Source: Candidatus Bathyarchaeota archaeon
GTDB taxonomy: Archaea > Thermoproteota > Bathyarchaeia > Bathyarchaeales > Bathycorpusculaceae
DNA length: 38,641 nucleotides
NCBI GenBank assembly: GCA_903901015.1
Contig: CAIUPH010000042.1
Span: 1-38,641 of the forward strand
Reading direction: 5' to 3'
This document shows positions 1 through 7,638 of the stretch, one piece after another. Each line of letters begins with the position of its first letter. Position 1 is the first letter of the stretch. The notes beneath the pieces were generated by a model, which saw only the letters and a list, made by a program, of their open reading frames with translations, did not search any database and was not told the DNA's origin. A program made the position numbers and the translations under genes.

Positions 1-1
1 G

Positions 2-130
2 TTTCAGTTTTATTGGAACTTTATTAATGAGTTTAAACGAAGCGCTTCTCCGGCAAGAATTGAGGGTTTAACGGATCACGTCTGGACATGGCATGAACTG
101 TTCCATTTCCATTTAAGTATCTTAAATTAG
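2..130 (+). pseudogene. C-terminal fragment of a DDE-type IS transposase
   Basis: The frame is open from the left edge of the window to a TAG at 128-130, giving 42 residues. It contains SPARIEGLTDHVWTWHELF, which resembles the conserved end of many DDE transposases (a TPAxxAGLTDHVWTxEEL-like motif just after the catalytic domain). No terminal inverted repeat is visible downstream, so it may be the end of an element that continues to the left or an old remnant. The assignment rests on one short motif recognised by eye. Confidence 0.55.
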
Positions 131-170
131 GACATTACCGATTTTTCATTTACACCTACACGTTATTCCC

Positions 171-293
171 ATGAAATCCGATGAGGGTTTCAGTCACGGC
201 GTCGCATATCGCAGCGCCGCCAGTTTGCGTGAAGCTGAAGAATTGAAGTTAGATGCCCAAAAAATTAGAAACCAACTAATAAAAGACACGTGA
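171..293 (+). CDS. possible small protein, 40 aa, unknown
   Basis: An ATG at 171 opens a 40-codon frame ending at TGA 291. The product is mostly polar and its second half (SLREAEELKLDAQKIRNQLI) would form an amphipathic helix. Codon use looks protein-like. No clear Shine-Dalgarno sequence precedes it, and it lies just after a transposase end, so it could be a remnant of a longer gene. No family is recognised. Confidence 0.3.
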   Translation: MKSDEGFSHGVAYRSAASLREAEELKLDAQKIRNQLIKDT

Positions 294-467
294 TAACAGC
301 CTGAGAAATTGTGATTCCACTGTTTTCTGCTTTATTTAAGGGAAGGAGGATTACTGTGGAGGTCGCGAAATTTCAGCGTTGAATTTTTCTGATTATTCAT
401 TGAAGTGTGTTTAGTCGATTTGAGCGTTGAAGCAAGCACGCTTTTTTTGCTACAGAAATAGGCACAC

Positions 468-476
468 CTATAAAAG
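468..476 (+). promoter_or_regulatory. TATA box for the 115-aa hypothetical gene
   Basis: CTATAAAAG is a near-ideal archaeal TATA box. Transcription would start about 25 bases downstream, near 498-502, just ahead of the ATG at 517. An upstream in-frame TTG at 427 lies before this box, which argues for the ATG at 517. Confidence 0.55.
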
Positions 477-516
477 GGTGAAAAACAATCATTGGTCAAT
501 CAAAAGACGGATAAAC

Positions 517-864
517 ATGACCGAGCAACCAAACGAGCAAAACAGCAACAATGAATCATCTCCTCAGATTGAGAAACTTTTAATTGACAATGACACCATG
601 AATTTTCCATTCCATGCCGCTTACCTTGTTTATGAGGAAGCTTTTGACAAGGCAACTGAGGCTCAAGCTAAAACTGAGTTAAACCAGAGCATCCAAGACC
701 TCAAAGAAAACAAGATAGACCTCGAAACGTTCTATCGAAATTTGGCGCCCTTCAGAAAACTCGACGTTCCCCGACAAGAAAGGTTCTCTATGCAGACGCA
801 GCGCAAGAAGGATTGGCGTAAGAAGACGCAGAGGCAAGAAAGAATCAAACGGCACAAGAAATAA
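517..864 (+). CDS. hypothetical small basic protein, 115 aa
   Basis: The chosen start, ATG 517, follows a strong TATA box at 468-476. The N-terminal 20 residues are polar and Asn/Glu-rich (TEQPNEQNSNNESS). The middle (about residues 20-80) is predicted helical, with alternating acidic and hydrophobic residues. The last 30 residues are very basic (RKKDWRKKTQRQERIKRHKK), which suggests binding to nucleic acid or ribosomes. There is no membrane segment and no Cys cluster. It stands alone, ending in a T-rich tract, with the CoA operon starting 217 bases later. I do not recognise the family. An upstream TTG at 427 would add 30 residues but precedes the promoter. Confidence 0.65.
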   Translation: MTEQPNEQNSNNESSPQIEKLLIDNDTMNFPFHAAYLVYEEAFDKATEAQAKTELNQSIQDLKENKIDLETFYRNLAPFRKLDVPRQERFSMQTQRKKDWRKKTQRQERIKRHKK

Positions 865-872
865 TAAAAACA

Positions 873-884
873 TTTTATTTTTTT
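873..884 (+). terminator. T-rich terminator after the 115-aa gene
   Basis: A TTTTATTTTTTT tract lies 8 bases past the stop codon at 864, as expected for archaeal U-tract termination. No stem is needed or seen. Confidence 0.4.
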
Positions 885-980
885 GAATTGTCGGCTATTC
901 TATAATTCATATCTTCGATTTTCTTTCTTATTTTTAGGTAAACTTGTGTCAATCGTGTTTTAAGTCGATTTCAGGTTAAT

Positions 981-1002
981 TTGTTTAAACATGTTTAAAC
1001 AA
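981..1002 (+). promoter_or_regulatory. 22-bp perfect palindrome upstream of the CoA operon
   Basis: The half-site TTGTTTAAACA meets its exact reverse complement with no spacer, giving a perfect 22-bp dyad. It ends 79 bases before the ATG of the ECF S-component gene. It is AT-rich and symmetric, as expected for the operator of a dimeric regulator. No T-tract follows it, so a terminator is less likely. The regulator is not identifiable from the window. Confidence 0.45.
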
Positions 1003-1081
1003 TTCAAAGGGAAGTTTTATCTGCAAAAGAGTTTCCTCAAGAGGGTTAAACATTAACCAATGTCTGGAGCAAAAAGGTAAC

Positions 1082-1855
1082 ATGTCAGAAACCAAAGCGT
1101 TCAAGGTTGTTTCCATCGCAATATGTGCAGCTCTTTATGCTGTTGTCGGGTACATAACAAGTTTCGGTTTTAACTTGGGCGGTGTAGCCTTTTGGCCTGC
1201 CGCTTTCATTCCTGCAATCTTCGCCGTTCTTTTCGGTCCATGGGTAGGAGGCACTGGCGCAGCCATAGGAATATTCATCAGAGACATGGCTTACCACGGT
1301 AACCCGCTGCTTAGTTTAACTGCAGGTGTATCGGCCAATTTTGTAGCTTTCTTCATTATAGGATACTTTGCGCAAGCGAAACTTAGCCGAACAAAAACAA
1401 TTTTAGGATTAGTAATTGGAAGCGCAGTGGTTTTGGGAGGTTTATTATTGCCGACGGTATTGTTGCCCGCTGAGTCCGTGAGTTTTACCTCCTTTTCGAC
1501 TTTACTGACCTTAGTTTTATTCAGCGTCTCCATGGGTGTAAGTTTAATCTTGTTTTTGGTTATTACACGATATTGGCCTGAATTCAAAGCCTTCGGGATT
1601 GGCGCAGTAATTGGGCAGGGTATAGGTGCAGCAATTGTTTCTATCGGCGTTTGGGGTTACAGCCAACTGTTTTTCTCTCCAACAAACTACTTCACATCTG
1701 CCATACCAGCAACCTTTGTACCGTTGATTTTCGTGTGGACCATCGTAACCGAAATACCCTTTGTGCTGCTGCTTTCACCGCCAATAATAAAAGTATGTTA
1801 TCTGGCATTTCCATTCCTTAAACAACGCCAAGAAACCTTAGAAAAGGCGAAGTAA
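1082..1855 (+). CDS. ECF-type transporter S component, likely for a CoA precursor
   Basis: A 257-aa integral membrane protein with about six hydrophobic segments (near residues 9-30, 35-55, 80-95, 105-160, 170-190 and 205-230) and a short Lys/Glu-rich tail. The N-terminal layout, with a start such as AICAALYAVVGYI and then a Gly/Pro-rich loop (GVAFWPAAFIPAIFAVLFGPWVGG), is typical of substrate-binding S subunits of energy-coupling-factor importers. The ATPase and T subunits are not in the window, so it probably shares a common ECF module. It abuts pantoate kinase (TAA at 1853-1855, TTG at 1856), which suggests uptake of pantothenate, pantoate or a related precursor. The substrate is inferred from context only. 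Confidence 0.7.
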   Translation: MSETKAFKVVSIAICAALYAVVGYITSFGFNLGGVAFWPAAFIPAIFAVLFGPWVGGTGAAIGIFIRDMAYHGNPLLSLTAGVSANFVAFFIIGYFAQAKLSRTKTILGLVIGSAVVLGGLLLPTVLLPAESVSFTSFSTLLTLVLFSVSMGVSLILFLVITRYWPEFKAFGIGAVIGQGIGAAIVSIGVWGYSQLFFSPTNYFTSAIPATFVPLIFVWTIVTEIPFVLLLSPPIIKVCYLAFPFLKQRQETLEKAK

Positions 1856-2794
1856 TTGCCTATCAAAACCGCCAAAGCCTTCGCGCCAGCGGCAATTTCC
1901 AGCTTCTTTGAAATCCACGACACCCAAGACGGCAAACCAATTGCGGATTTGGAGAAAGTTGGCGCTATAGGCGGGGGGTTCGGGCTTGAAAAGGGAGTCC
2001 TTACAACAGTGACCGCGGAGGAAGCGAAAAAGAACAGCATAGATGTTTTCATTAATTCCAAACCTGAACCCAAAGCAAAAACAACTATACAGGTAATAGA
2101 AACGCTCCTGGCTAAAACACCCGCAAAATACGCAGTCACCGTTGAGCACAAAATCGAAGTCCCCATCGGCACAGGATTTGGAACCAGTGCATGCGGAGCA
2201 TTAACCGCAGGTTTAGCCATCAAAGAAGCCTTAGCATTGCCCTTGACGTACAACCAGATTGGTAAAGTAGCGCATGTCGCCGAAATCCAATGCAAAACCG
2301 GGTTGGGCACCGTGAGTTCCCTGACGTTTAGCGGCGGCTGCGTATTCGTGACTGAACCCGGCGCACCAGGCATCTGCCAAATCGACCGTATACCCCTCTC
2401 TCCCGACTACGTGATAGTGGCAGGTTATTTCCCATCAAAGATTCTCACAAAATCCCTGCTGTCTTCCCCCGAGAAAAAAAGGGAAATCAACCACTACGGC
2501 AAAAAAACCTTAGAAGCCATACTGGCTGAACCGAGTTTGGAGAATTTTCTGGATTGCTGCTGGGAATTCTCGCAGAAAGCAGGGTTCGCAACTGAGAACA
2601 TCCGCAAACTTGTAGCGTCAGCGAAGAAAGCCGGTGCCGTGGGTGCAGCCCAAAACATGATCGGCGAAGCCGTCCACGCCGTCGTAAATGAAGAAAACGC
2701 CCACTCGGTAGCAGAAGCTTTTAAGCAAACCTTGCCCTCACAACAGGTAATAGTTTGCAAGATTGATTTTCAAGGCGCTAGGCTGGTAAAATGA
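1856..2794 (+). CDS. pantoate kinase, archaeal GHMP family
   Basis: PoK phosphorylates pantoate to 4-phosphopantoate, the archaeal route to coenzyme A that replaces bacterial PanC/CoaA order. The 312-aa product has the family N-terminus (AFAPAAISSFFEI, residues 8-20) and the Gly/Ser-rich GHMP ATP loop (PIGTGFGTSACGALTAG, about residues 103-119). The start is a TTG directly after the stop codon of the ECF gene, so translation is probably coupled. The gene ends in an ATGA overlap with coaD. Length and motifs match archaeal PoK, and the neighbour supports the role. The partner phosphopantothenate synthetase is not in the window. Confidence 0.88.
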   Translation: MPIKTAKAFAPAAISSFFEIHDTQDGKPIADLEKVGAIGGGFGLEKGVLTTVTAEEAKKNSIDVFINSKPEPKAKTTIQVIETLLAKTPAKYAVTVEHKIEVPIGTGFGTSACGALTAGLAIKEALALPLTYNQIGKVAHVAEIQCKTGLGTVSSLTFSGGCVFVTEPGAPGICQIDRIPLSPDYVIVAGYFPSKILTKSLLSSPEKKREINHYGKKTLEAILAEPSLENFLDCCWEFSQKAGFATENIRKLVASAKKAGAVGAAQNMIGEAVHAVVNEENAHSVAEAFKQTLPSQQVIVCKIDFQGARLVK

Positions 2795-3270
2795 AACAAT
2801 ACAAGAAAGTGGCAGTTGGCGGAACCTTCGATACACTCCACCGCGGACACAAAGCCCTCCTTGACAGAGCATTCGAAGTTGGAGAAAACGTTGTCATCGG
2901 CTTAACCTCAGACACGTTTGTCTCAAAAATGGGTAAACCCCACAAAACCGCGCCATACAACCAAAGATGCACAGAGCTCCAAGCTTACCTGGAAAAAAAC
3001 GATTTAGCAAAAAGAGCCCAAATTGTCCCGTTAAGTGACCCTTACGGCTTAACAACTTCGGGGAAGGGCTTAGAAGCATTGGTTGTCAGTGAAGAAACAC
3101 AGAAAACAGGTCAAGCCATTAACGTAGTGCGCCAAAAAGCCGGGCTATCACCGCTTGCAATCGTTGTGGTGAATATGGTTCCCGCAGACAACCACGCGCC
3201 CATTTCAACTACACGAATCCGCAAAAAAGAAATCGACCGCAACGGCCACCTGTTAAACAAGAGCTTTTGA
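2791..3270 (+). CDS. coaD: phosphopantetheine adenylyltransferase, archaeal type
   Basis: Transfers AMP from ATP to 4'-phosphopantetheine to make dephospho-CoA. The 159-aa product has the nucleotidyltransferase motif GGTFDTLHRGH with HRGH at residues 17-20, and the second signature STTRIRKKEI near residue 140. Both belong to the archaeal/eukaryotic PPAT branch, which has low similarity to bacterial CoaD. It overlaps the pantoate kinase stop by 4 bases, so the two enzymes are co-translated as a CoA operon with the upstream transporter. Confidence 0.9.
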   Translation: MKQYKKVAVGGTFDTLHRGHKALLDRAFEVGENVVIGLTSDTFVSKMGKPHKTAPYNQRCTELQAYLEKNDLAKRAQIVPLSDPYGLTTSGKGLEALVVSEETQKTGQAINVVRQKAGLSPLAIVVVNMVPADNHAPISTTRIRKKEIDRNGHLLNKSF

Positions 3271-3365
3271 TTTCTTTTGTTTCACGCTTGCGCAATCAGC
3301 CCCAACCAAACAACCCACACACAAACGCACTTGCAGAATGGTCAGCCATAAAACTACTGCAAACC

Positions 3366-3653
3366 CTACTGGAAAAAATAGCCAACTTTACTCGTATGTT
3401 TTTCACGTGTAGAAATCGAATAAACAATTATCGTTCGCTCTGGCGAAAGCTCAAATCGTATCCTGACAAGCTGCCCAACTCTAACACGATAATGATACTG
3501 GTACCCCTGCAGCTTCTTGATGTCCAATTTATTGGATAACCCCTCAGCCTCCAGGGTCTTCAAGGCGGTAAGTATTCGAGTCTGCTGGTCTTTGGGCATT
3601 TTTCGGAGTTGTTTCTTTGCTTTACCTTCGACAAGAACCGTGTATTTGGGCAA
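3366..3653 (-). CDS. RelE/ParE-superfamily toxin
   Basis: A 95-aa basic protein with the RelE fold pattern: YTVLVEGKAKKQLRKMPKDQQTRI helix pair, then KLQGYQYHYRVRVGQLVRIRF, then a strand such as RTIIVYSIS. Members of this superfamily cleave mRNA on the ribosome or act on gyrase. The YRVRVGQLVRI stretch is the usual RelE core with Arg residues. It lies 4 bases downstream of a 70-aa acidic partner, the normal antitoxin-toxin order. A plus-strand reading frame over this gene is a shadow. Confidence 0.82.
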   Translation of the reverse strand: MPKYTVLVEGKAKKQLRKMPKDQQTRILTALKTLEAEGLSNKLDIKKLQGYQYHYRVRVGQLVRIRFELSPERTIIVYSISTREKHTSKVGYFFQ

Positions 3654-3657
3654 AAAA

Positions 3658-3870
3658 TCAGTTCCCTTTGGTTAACTCACTCAAAGGCTCAAGGGACAAC
3701 TTCTTGTTCTTCTTTGCCGCTTTATACTCTTCTATAGCCATGACATCTTCTTTGGTGGGTTCTTCACAGCCGATTAGCCTTTCCTCCACCAACTCATTTA
3801 GCCCCTGCACTTTCTTGTTTAACGCTACAAGCAGACTCTGAATCTCTTTAAGTTCAGTTTCAGAGGTCAT
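3658..3870 (-). CDS. antitoxin partner of the RelE-type toxin
   Basis: A 70-aa, acidic, helical protein from ATG 3870. It is Glu/Lys/Leu-rich (ETELKEIQSLLVALNKKV) with a short C-terminal segment typical of RelE-binding antitoxins. No ribbon-helix-helix or HTH is obvious, so autoregulation is uncertain. A TTG 15 bases upstream would add five residues, but the TATA-like GTTAAATATTTC at 3897-3908 sits about 27-38 bases before ATG 3870, which fits a near-leaderless mRNA from the ATG. The pairing is inferred from adjacency. Confidence 0.7.
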   Translation of the reverse strand: MTSETELKEIQSLLVALNKKVQGLNELVEERLIGCEEPTKEDVMAIEEYKAAKKNKKLSLEPLSELTKGN

Positions 3871-3896
3871 AACAGTCAACCCCAATTATACGCCCA

Positions 3897-3908
3897 GAAA
3901 TATTTAAC
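3897..3908 (-). promoter_or_regulatory. TATA box for the toxin-antitoxin pair
   Basis: GTTAAATATTTC on the minus strand, ending about 27 bases before the antitoxin ATG. This is compatible with a leaderless or short-leader transcript. Confidence 0.45.
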
Positions 3909-4054
3909 AGTTATCAACAAACAAAGACTCTGCTTCACAGGTTTAGGGAAACGGCAGAATAAAGCAATACCCCATTCTAAACACATCTCCATTTTTACCG
4001 TCAACCAGGGAAATAAGAAGTATAATTGCTCGAATTACTTTCAGTCTATTGCTC

Positions 4055-4070
4055 GGCAAGAGGTCTTGCC
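4055..4070. repeat. short inverted repeat next to repeat copy 1
   Basis: GGCAAGA, GG, TCTTGCC form a 7-bp perfect stem ending 17 bases before repeat copy 1. It may be a small hairpin or an operator. The rest of 3909-4054 holds no recognisable gene. Confidence 0.35.
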
Positions 4071-4087
4071 TCAGTGCTGTTCATTGA

Positions 4088-4292
4088 TTCTTGTGGAAAA
4101 AAAAGTACGCTATACATGGATTCACATCCACACCGCGGAGCTTTCAACATGGACCCATGCAGAGCATGTGAAGAAAAATGATTATCTCACATTGCAACAG
4201 GCGCTGAAAAACGTTGCAAACACAAAAACCAAACGCATCCACTTGCAGTCTTGTGGCATCCTGTAAACCGTTTTAGCCACATAAAGAGAAAA
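4088..4292 (+). repeat. 205-bp dispersed repeat, copy 1, with a 57-codon frame
   Basis: This stretch matches 16686-16890 in reverse orientation, with equal length, no gaps and about 20 substitutions by eye (about 90% identity). Both copies hold a frame starting at GTG (4093 here), reading V-K/E-K-K...YTWI...STWTHAEHV..ND, and ending in LQSCGIL-stop at 4266. Identity continues about 26 bases beyond the stop codon, so the conserved unit is the DNA, not only the peptide. No terminal inverted repeats or target duplications are visible. It may be a small mobile or MITE-like repeat or a small gene family. Confidence 0.75.
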
Positions 4293-4353
4293 GAAAACAT
4301 ACCGCTAAACATAAGGGGCATGATATATTGATCGTAACCCGAATTCCGCAGCC

Positions 4354-5439
4354 TTAGGCTACGATGTCTTGCAATCGTTTTTTCTTGATTGCGTCTTTGA
4401 ACTCCATGGCTATGCGTCTGCCCATGTACATGTTCGCGCCGTATTTCAGGTAAGCGTAGGGTGAGGTTCCGATACCGACATTGGTTCCTGCAACGATGCG
4501 TGCGCTGATTTCGAAGGTGAAGATTTTGAGGTCGTCGGTTATGACGGTTTCGAGGCAGAAGGGTCCGATGATGCCTGGGGGCGAGAGCTCGCGGGCTTTT
4601 TTGTGGACGTTTTCGCCCATGCGCATGATTTCGGGCAGGAGCGATTCGCGCAGAACGATGGGAAAGTTTCCTACAACGGTGTAGGTTGGGTTTATGTCGA
4701 TTTCCAGCTGCTGGCACGCGGGGATTTTGCCAATCGAATCCACTGCGGATTCGTAGCGCCTGTCGATGCAGAGCATTTCCACGTCGTCGTTGATGATGGA
4801 GCTGAAGTAGCTGGGGTAAACGTTCACGCCCAACGCATACTCCTGCAAGTGAATACACAATAAATCGTCCTGCGTTAACATGCCGCGTTTAACCATCTCG
4901 TTGAATTGCTTGTAGAAGTTCTCAGACGAATTCGCGAGGAAGTAGCCTCTGCCGCCTTTAGCACCTTGAAGTTTAGCGATGATTAAGCGGTCAATGTCTT
5001 CAGGGGTTTTTAATGTTGCTGGCAGCTTGAGTCCGGCTTGTCTGAGCCAGTCCTCCTGGGATTTGCGGTTGGCTTCCCATTTGAGCAGTTGGCGGTTGCC
5101 AAACATTGGCACCATGAGGCTGTCGGTTAACTCTTCAGTGCTAAGGTATGCGGTGAATGAGCCGTGCGGAATCAAAACCACGTTCAATTTGCGCAGACGT
5201 TCCTGCAGTTTCTCGTTGAGGAGTTCAGTGAAGTCTTTAACTATGATTAATTCGTCAACCAAAGGGTACTTCTGGTACATTATCGCATCTTTCTCTTTAC
5301 AGATGCAGACAGTTCGGAACCCTTCTTCTTTGGCGCCCTTGAAAATGTTCAGTGAACTATGCGAACCCAACGTGCCGATTGCAATTTTGTTTTGGTCGTA
5401 TTTCTCGATGATTTTGCCGATTTCTGGGCTGCCAATCAT
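4354..5439 (-). CDS. purP: formate-dependent FAICAR synthetase (PurP)
   Basis: Archaeal PurP makes FAICAR from AICAR, formate and ATP in late purine synthesis, without folate. The 361-aa length equals the usual PurP. Seen motifs include GTLGSHSSLNIFKGAKEEGF near residue 23, VPMFGNRQLLKWE, the ATP-grasp glycine loop KLQGAKGGRGYF (about residues 153-164), DRRYES, and PPGIIGPFCLE followed by EISARIVAGTN near the C-terminus. It is the canonical member of two adjacent paralogues. The ATG overlaps the stop of the upstream paralogue (ATGA), so it is the last gene of a purC-purP-purP operon. Confidence 0.9.
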   Translation of the reverse strand: MIGSPEIGKIIEKYDQNKIAIGTLGSHSSLNIFKGAKEEGFRTVCICKEKDAIMYQKYPLVDELIIVKDFTELLNEKLQERLRKLNVVLIPHGSFTAYLSTEELTDSLMVPMFGNRQLLKWEANRKSQEDWLRQAGLKLPATLKTPEDIDRLIIAKLQGAKGGRGYFLANSSENFYKQFNEMVKRGMLTQDDLLCIHLQEYALGVNVYPSYFSSIINDDVEMLCIDRRYESAVDSIGKIPACQQLEIDINPTYTVVGNFPIVLRESLLPEIMRMGENVHKKARELSPPGIIGPFCLETVITDDLKIFTFEISARIVAGTNVGIGTSPYAYLKYGANMYMGRRIAMEFKDAIKKKRLQDIVA

Positions 5440-6533
5440 GTTACCACTTCAGCAAGCCTATGCTTCCGTAGCGCCCGTTTAATCTCCATCGCAACTCGTT
5501 TGCCTGGACCCACTTCGACGCCGTACTTGTACTTCATGTAGGGCGAAGTCGGCTCAACGCATGGGCATCCTGGAACACGAGGGCTAACGTCGAAGACGCG
5601 GAACTCCAAATCCTTAGTAACTGCGCCCTGTAGCGCAAAGAGCCCAATCATTCCTGGCGGGAACTCTTTCTTGCATATTTGCACCCAGCGTTCTGCAGCT
5701 TCAAAGATTTTTTCCAGCTGACTCTCACGCATCGTTACGCCCATGTGGCCGATTTCGATGTTTTGCGTGGCTATTTTGAGTTCGAGTTGTTCTTTTGCAG
5801 GCAAATCAAGAACGCCGTCGAGGTCTGTTTGGATGCGTCTGTCGAATCCTATCAGATCAATTTCATCGGACAGGGGCGACCAGAAATAGTTAGCGTTGAA
5901 TTTGGCGCCGATGACGTATTCTTCGATGACGGATTGATTAAGGGCTTCGCGGGTGATGATGCCTGCTTTTATTCGTGTTTGGGCTTCCCGCTCATATTCC
6001 TCGGGGGTTGACGCGTAGAAGAAGGCGCGTTCAATCGTTCTACCTTTCTCGGGAACTTTCACGATGACTGGGCAGTCAATGTCTTTGGGAGATTTGAATG
6101 CTTTTGGAATTTTTATGCCTGCTTCTTTGAGAAGCCAGAGCTGGTTTTTGGGAGCATTGCGTTCCTCGGTTTTAAGCAGGTACCTGTTGCCCATCAGCGG
6201 CACAGCGAATTTTTGTTCAATAGCCTCGTAACCCGCGTATACGCTTAAAGAGCGGTTGGGAACAAAAACCGTGTTTAAATCTGTCAGTTCCTTCACGGTT
6301 TCTGGGTTCGTTATATCCGAGAACTTGTCAAGGAAGATGAATTTGTCGAAGACGTTTCGGTAGTAGCGTGCGTAGGTTTTTTCTCTGCCTTTTTGGCATA
6401 CGACTACTGTTTGGAAGCCTTCTTGTTTGGCGCCCGACGCTATTTCAAGGGCGGAGTGTGAACCTAAAACGCCGATGCGGATTTTCTTCTGGTCGTACTT
6501 GCTGATTACTTCTTTTATTTTTTCGTTCATCAT
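5436..6533 (-). CDS. PurP-family paralogue with altered ATP-grasp loop
   Basis: A 365-aa PurP homologue with the same order of motifs: GVLGSHSALEIASGAKQEGF, VPLMGNRYLLK, EEYVIGAKFNANYF, FDRRI and FPPGMIGLFALQ. It departs at key places. The GGRGYF glycine loop is replaced by EKGRTIERAFF, and the ARxxGGTN element near the C-terminus becomes SPRVPGCPC. Some archaea carry two PurP groups, and this one matches the divergent kind. It may be a second subunit, act on a related substrate, or be catalytically weak. It is coupled to purC upstream and to the canonical purP downstream by 4-base overlaps, so a role in the same purine step is likely. Confidence 0.82.
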   Translation of the reverse strand: MMNEKIKEVISKYDQKKIRIGVLGSHSALEIASGAKQEGFQTVVVCQKGREKTYARYYRNVFDKFIFLDKFSDITNPETVKELTDLNTVFVPNRSLSVYAGYEAIEQKFAVPLMGNRYLLKTEERNAPKNQLWLLKEAGIKIPKAFKSPKDIDCPVIVKVPEKGRTIERAFFYASTPEEYEREAQTRIKAGIITREALNQSVIEEYVIGAKFNANYFWSPLSDEIDLIGFDRRIQTDLDGVLDLPAKEQLELKIATQNIEIGHMGVTMRESQLEKIFEAAERWVQICKKEFPPGMIGLFALQGAVTKDLEFRVFDVSPRVPGCPCVEPTSPYMKYKYGVEVGPGKRVAMEIKRALRKHRLAEVVT

Positions 6534-7588
6534 GCTCTTTCACCCATATACTCCATGTACGCTTTAATTACTTTGGCAAGTTTCGGGGCATCGAACAGTC
6601 TGTGGCTGGTCATTTCGTTTGCTGCCGCCATGTACATTTCGCTTATGATTGTTTTAAGTTTGGGGTCAAGTTTTGGCGGCTGCGACTTACACAGTGCCTT
6701 CCAATTTTGGATTCCTTTAGCTTCCCCGTCTTTTTTTGCCTGCTCCAAATCCGCATACCAACTGGTGTTCTTGTAGAACTGCCTTGCAACTTCCTTGCTG
6801 ACGTGCACGCCGTTAAAAGTAAACCTGCACTCGTCGAGAGTTCCCAGCACATCGACGATCATGAGTTTTCGTTTGTCGTCAAAGGCTAACTCGATTTTGC
6901 CATCCTCATTCTTTAAACCCGCGTTTGAGGCGGCTTTAGTGATTGTTTCGTCTGCCTTCAGCAGGACAGATTTTACATCATCCAGTTCTGAGTTGGTTAA
7001 CCCAGCTATTTTCTGAGCCTCATCCCACGTGATGTAGCGATCGGTTTCTTCCAGCTTCGTGCTGACGTCAAAAATGGGTTTGGCAAGGTTTTCGCCGGGT
7101 TTTGGCTGGTGGTCCAAGCCGAGGTCTTTTAAGGCAATTTTGCCTTGTGCTAGCCGTTTGAAGACCGATGAACCTTCAGGCAGGCCGTTGCGGTAGATGA
7201 TTTCAAGCGGAATGAGGCAGTTCTTCAATGTTGGGGTGTAGCCGCTGTAGTCATGCTGGATTTTGCCGTTGGCTACGCTTGTTTTGGGCTTGTAAACGTT
7301 AACCAACGCCACTTCCATAACGCTTGAGGGCTGCTTCAACTTGGCGAGTTTAACTGCTTTGCCGCTTGCATCCACCAAACCCCGGTAGTGGGTCTTGACT
7401 CCAATCTTTTCCAGCTGTTCAAAACAGTAAGCACCCATGAGGCACAGCGCCGCACCTTTGCCTTCGATGTGATCGGGCATTTCTCCCCAGTCGAACACGC
7501 TGTAGCGATCTGAGAAGAGGAATCTGCCGACTCCCATGGCGGTCTTGGTTGGTTTTTTGGTTACTTGTAAGTCTTTTACGCTACCCAT
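6530..7588 (-). CDS. purC: SAICAR synthetase
   Basis: Joins CAIR and aspartate with ATP to make SAICAR, two steps before FAICAR. The 352-aa product is of the long PurC type. It shows the N-terminal Lys/Gly segment KPTKTAMGVGRFLFSDRYSVFDW, the family signature LIPLEIIYRNGLPEGSS near residue 125, and VDVLGTLDECRF with the preceding KIELAFDD. A GAGG sits 12 bases before ATG 7588, and a TATA-like element lies about 40 bases upstream. It leads the operon with two purP-family genes. Confidence 0.9.
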   Translation of the reverse strand: MGSVKDLQVTKKPTKTAMGVGRFLFSDRYSVFDWGEMPDHIEGKGAALCLMGAYCFEQLEKIGVKTHYRGLVDASGKAVKLAKLKQPSSVMEVALVNVYKPKTSVANGKIQHDYSGYTPTLKNCLIPLEIIYRNGLPEGSSVFKRLAQGKIALKDLGLDHQPKPGENLAKPIFDVSTKLEETDRYITWDEAQKIAGLTNSELDDVKSVLLKADETITKAASNAGLKNEDGKIELAFDDKRKLMIVDVLGTLDECRFTFNGVHVSKEVARQFYKNTSWYADLEQAKKDGEAKGIQNWKALCKSQPPKLDPKLKTIISEMYMAAANEMTSHRLFDAPKLAKVIKAYMEYMGERA

Positions 7589-7627
7589 CTTGATTGCCTC
7601 AAACTGTTTCCTAAATATTGTTTTTGT

Positions 7628-7638
7628 GCTTATATCGC
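7628..7638 (-). promoter_or_regulatory. TATA-like element for the purC-purP operon
   Basis: GCGATATAAGC on the minus strand, about 40 bases before the purC ATG. The rest of the 256-base gap (7589-7844) shows no gene or strong hairpin. Confidence 0.35.

Noticed and set aside
3267-3539. 90-aa plus-strand frame after coaD
   Set aside because: It lies antisense over the well-supported RelE-type toxin and has no domain; it is a shadow.
4187-4858. 223-aa minus-strand frame rich in Arg, His and Asn
   Set aside because: It is the out-of-frame reading of purP, with the biased composition that gives.
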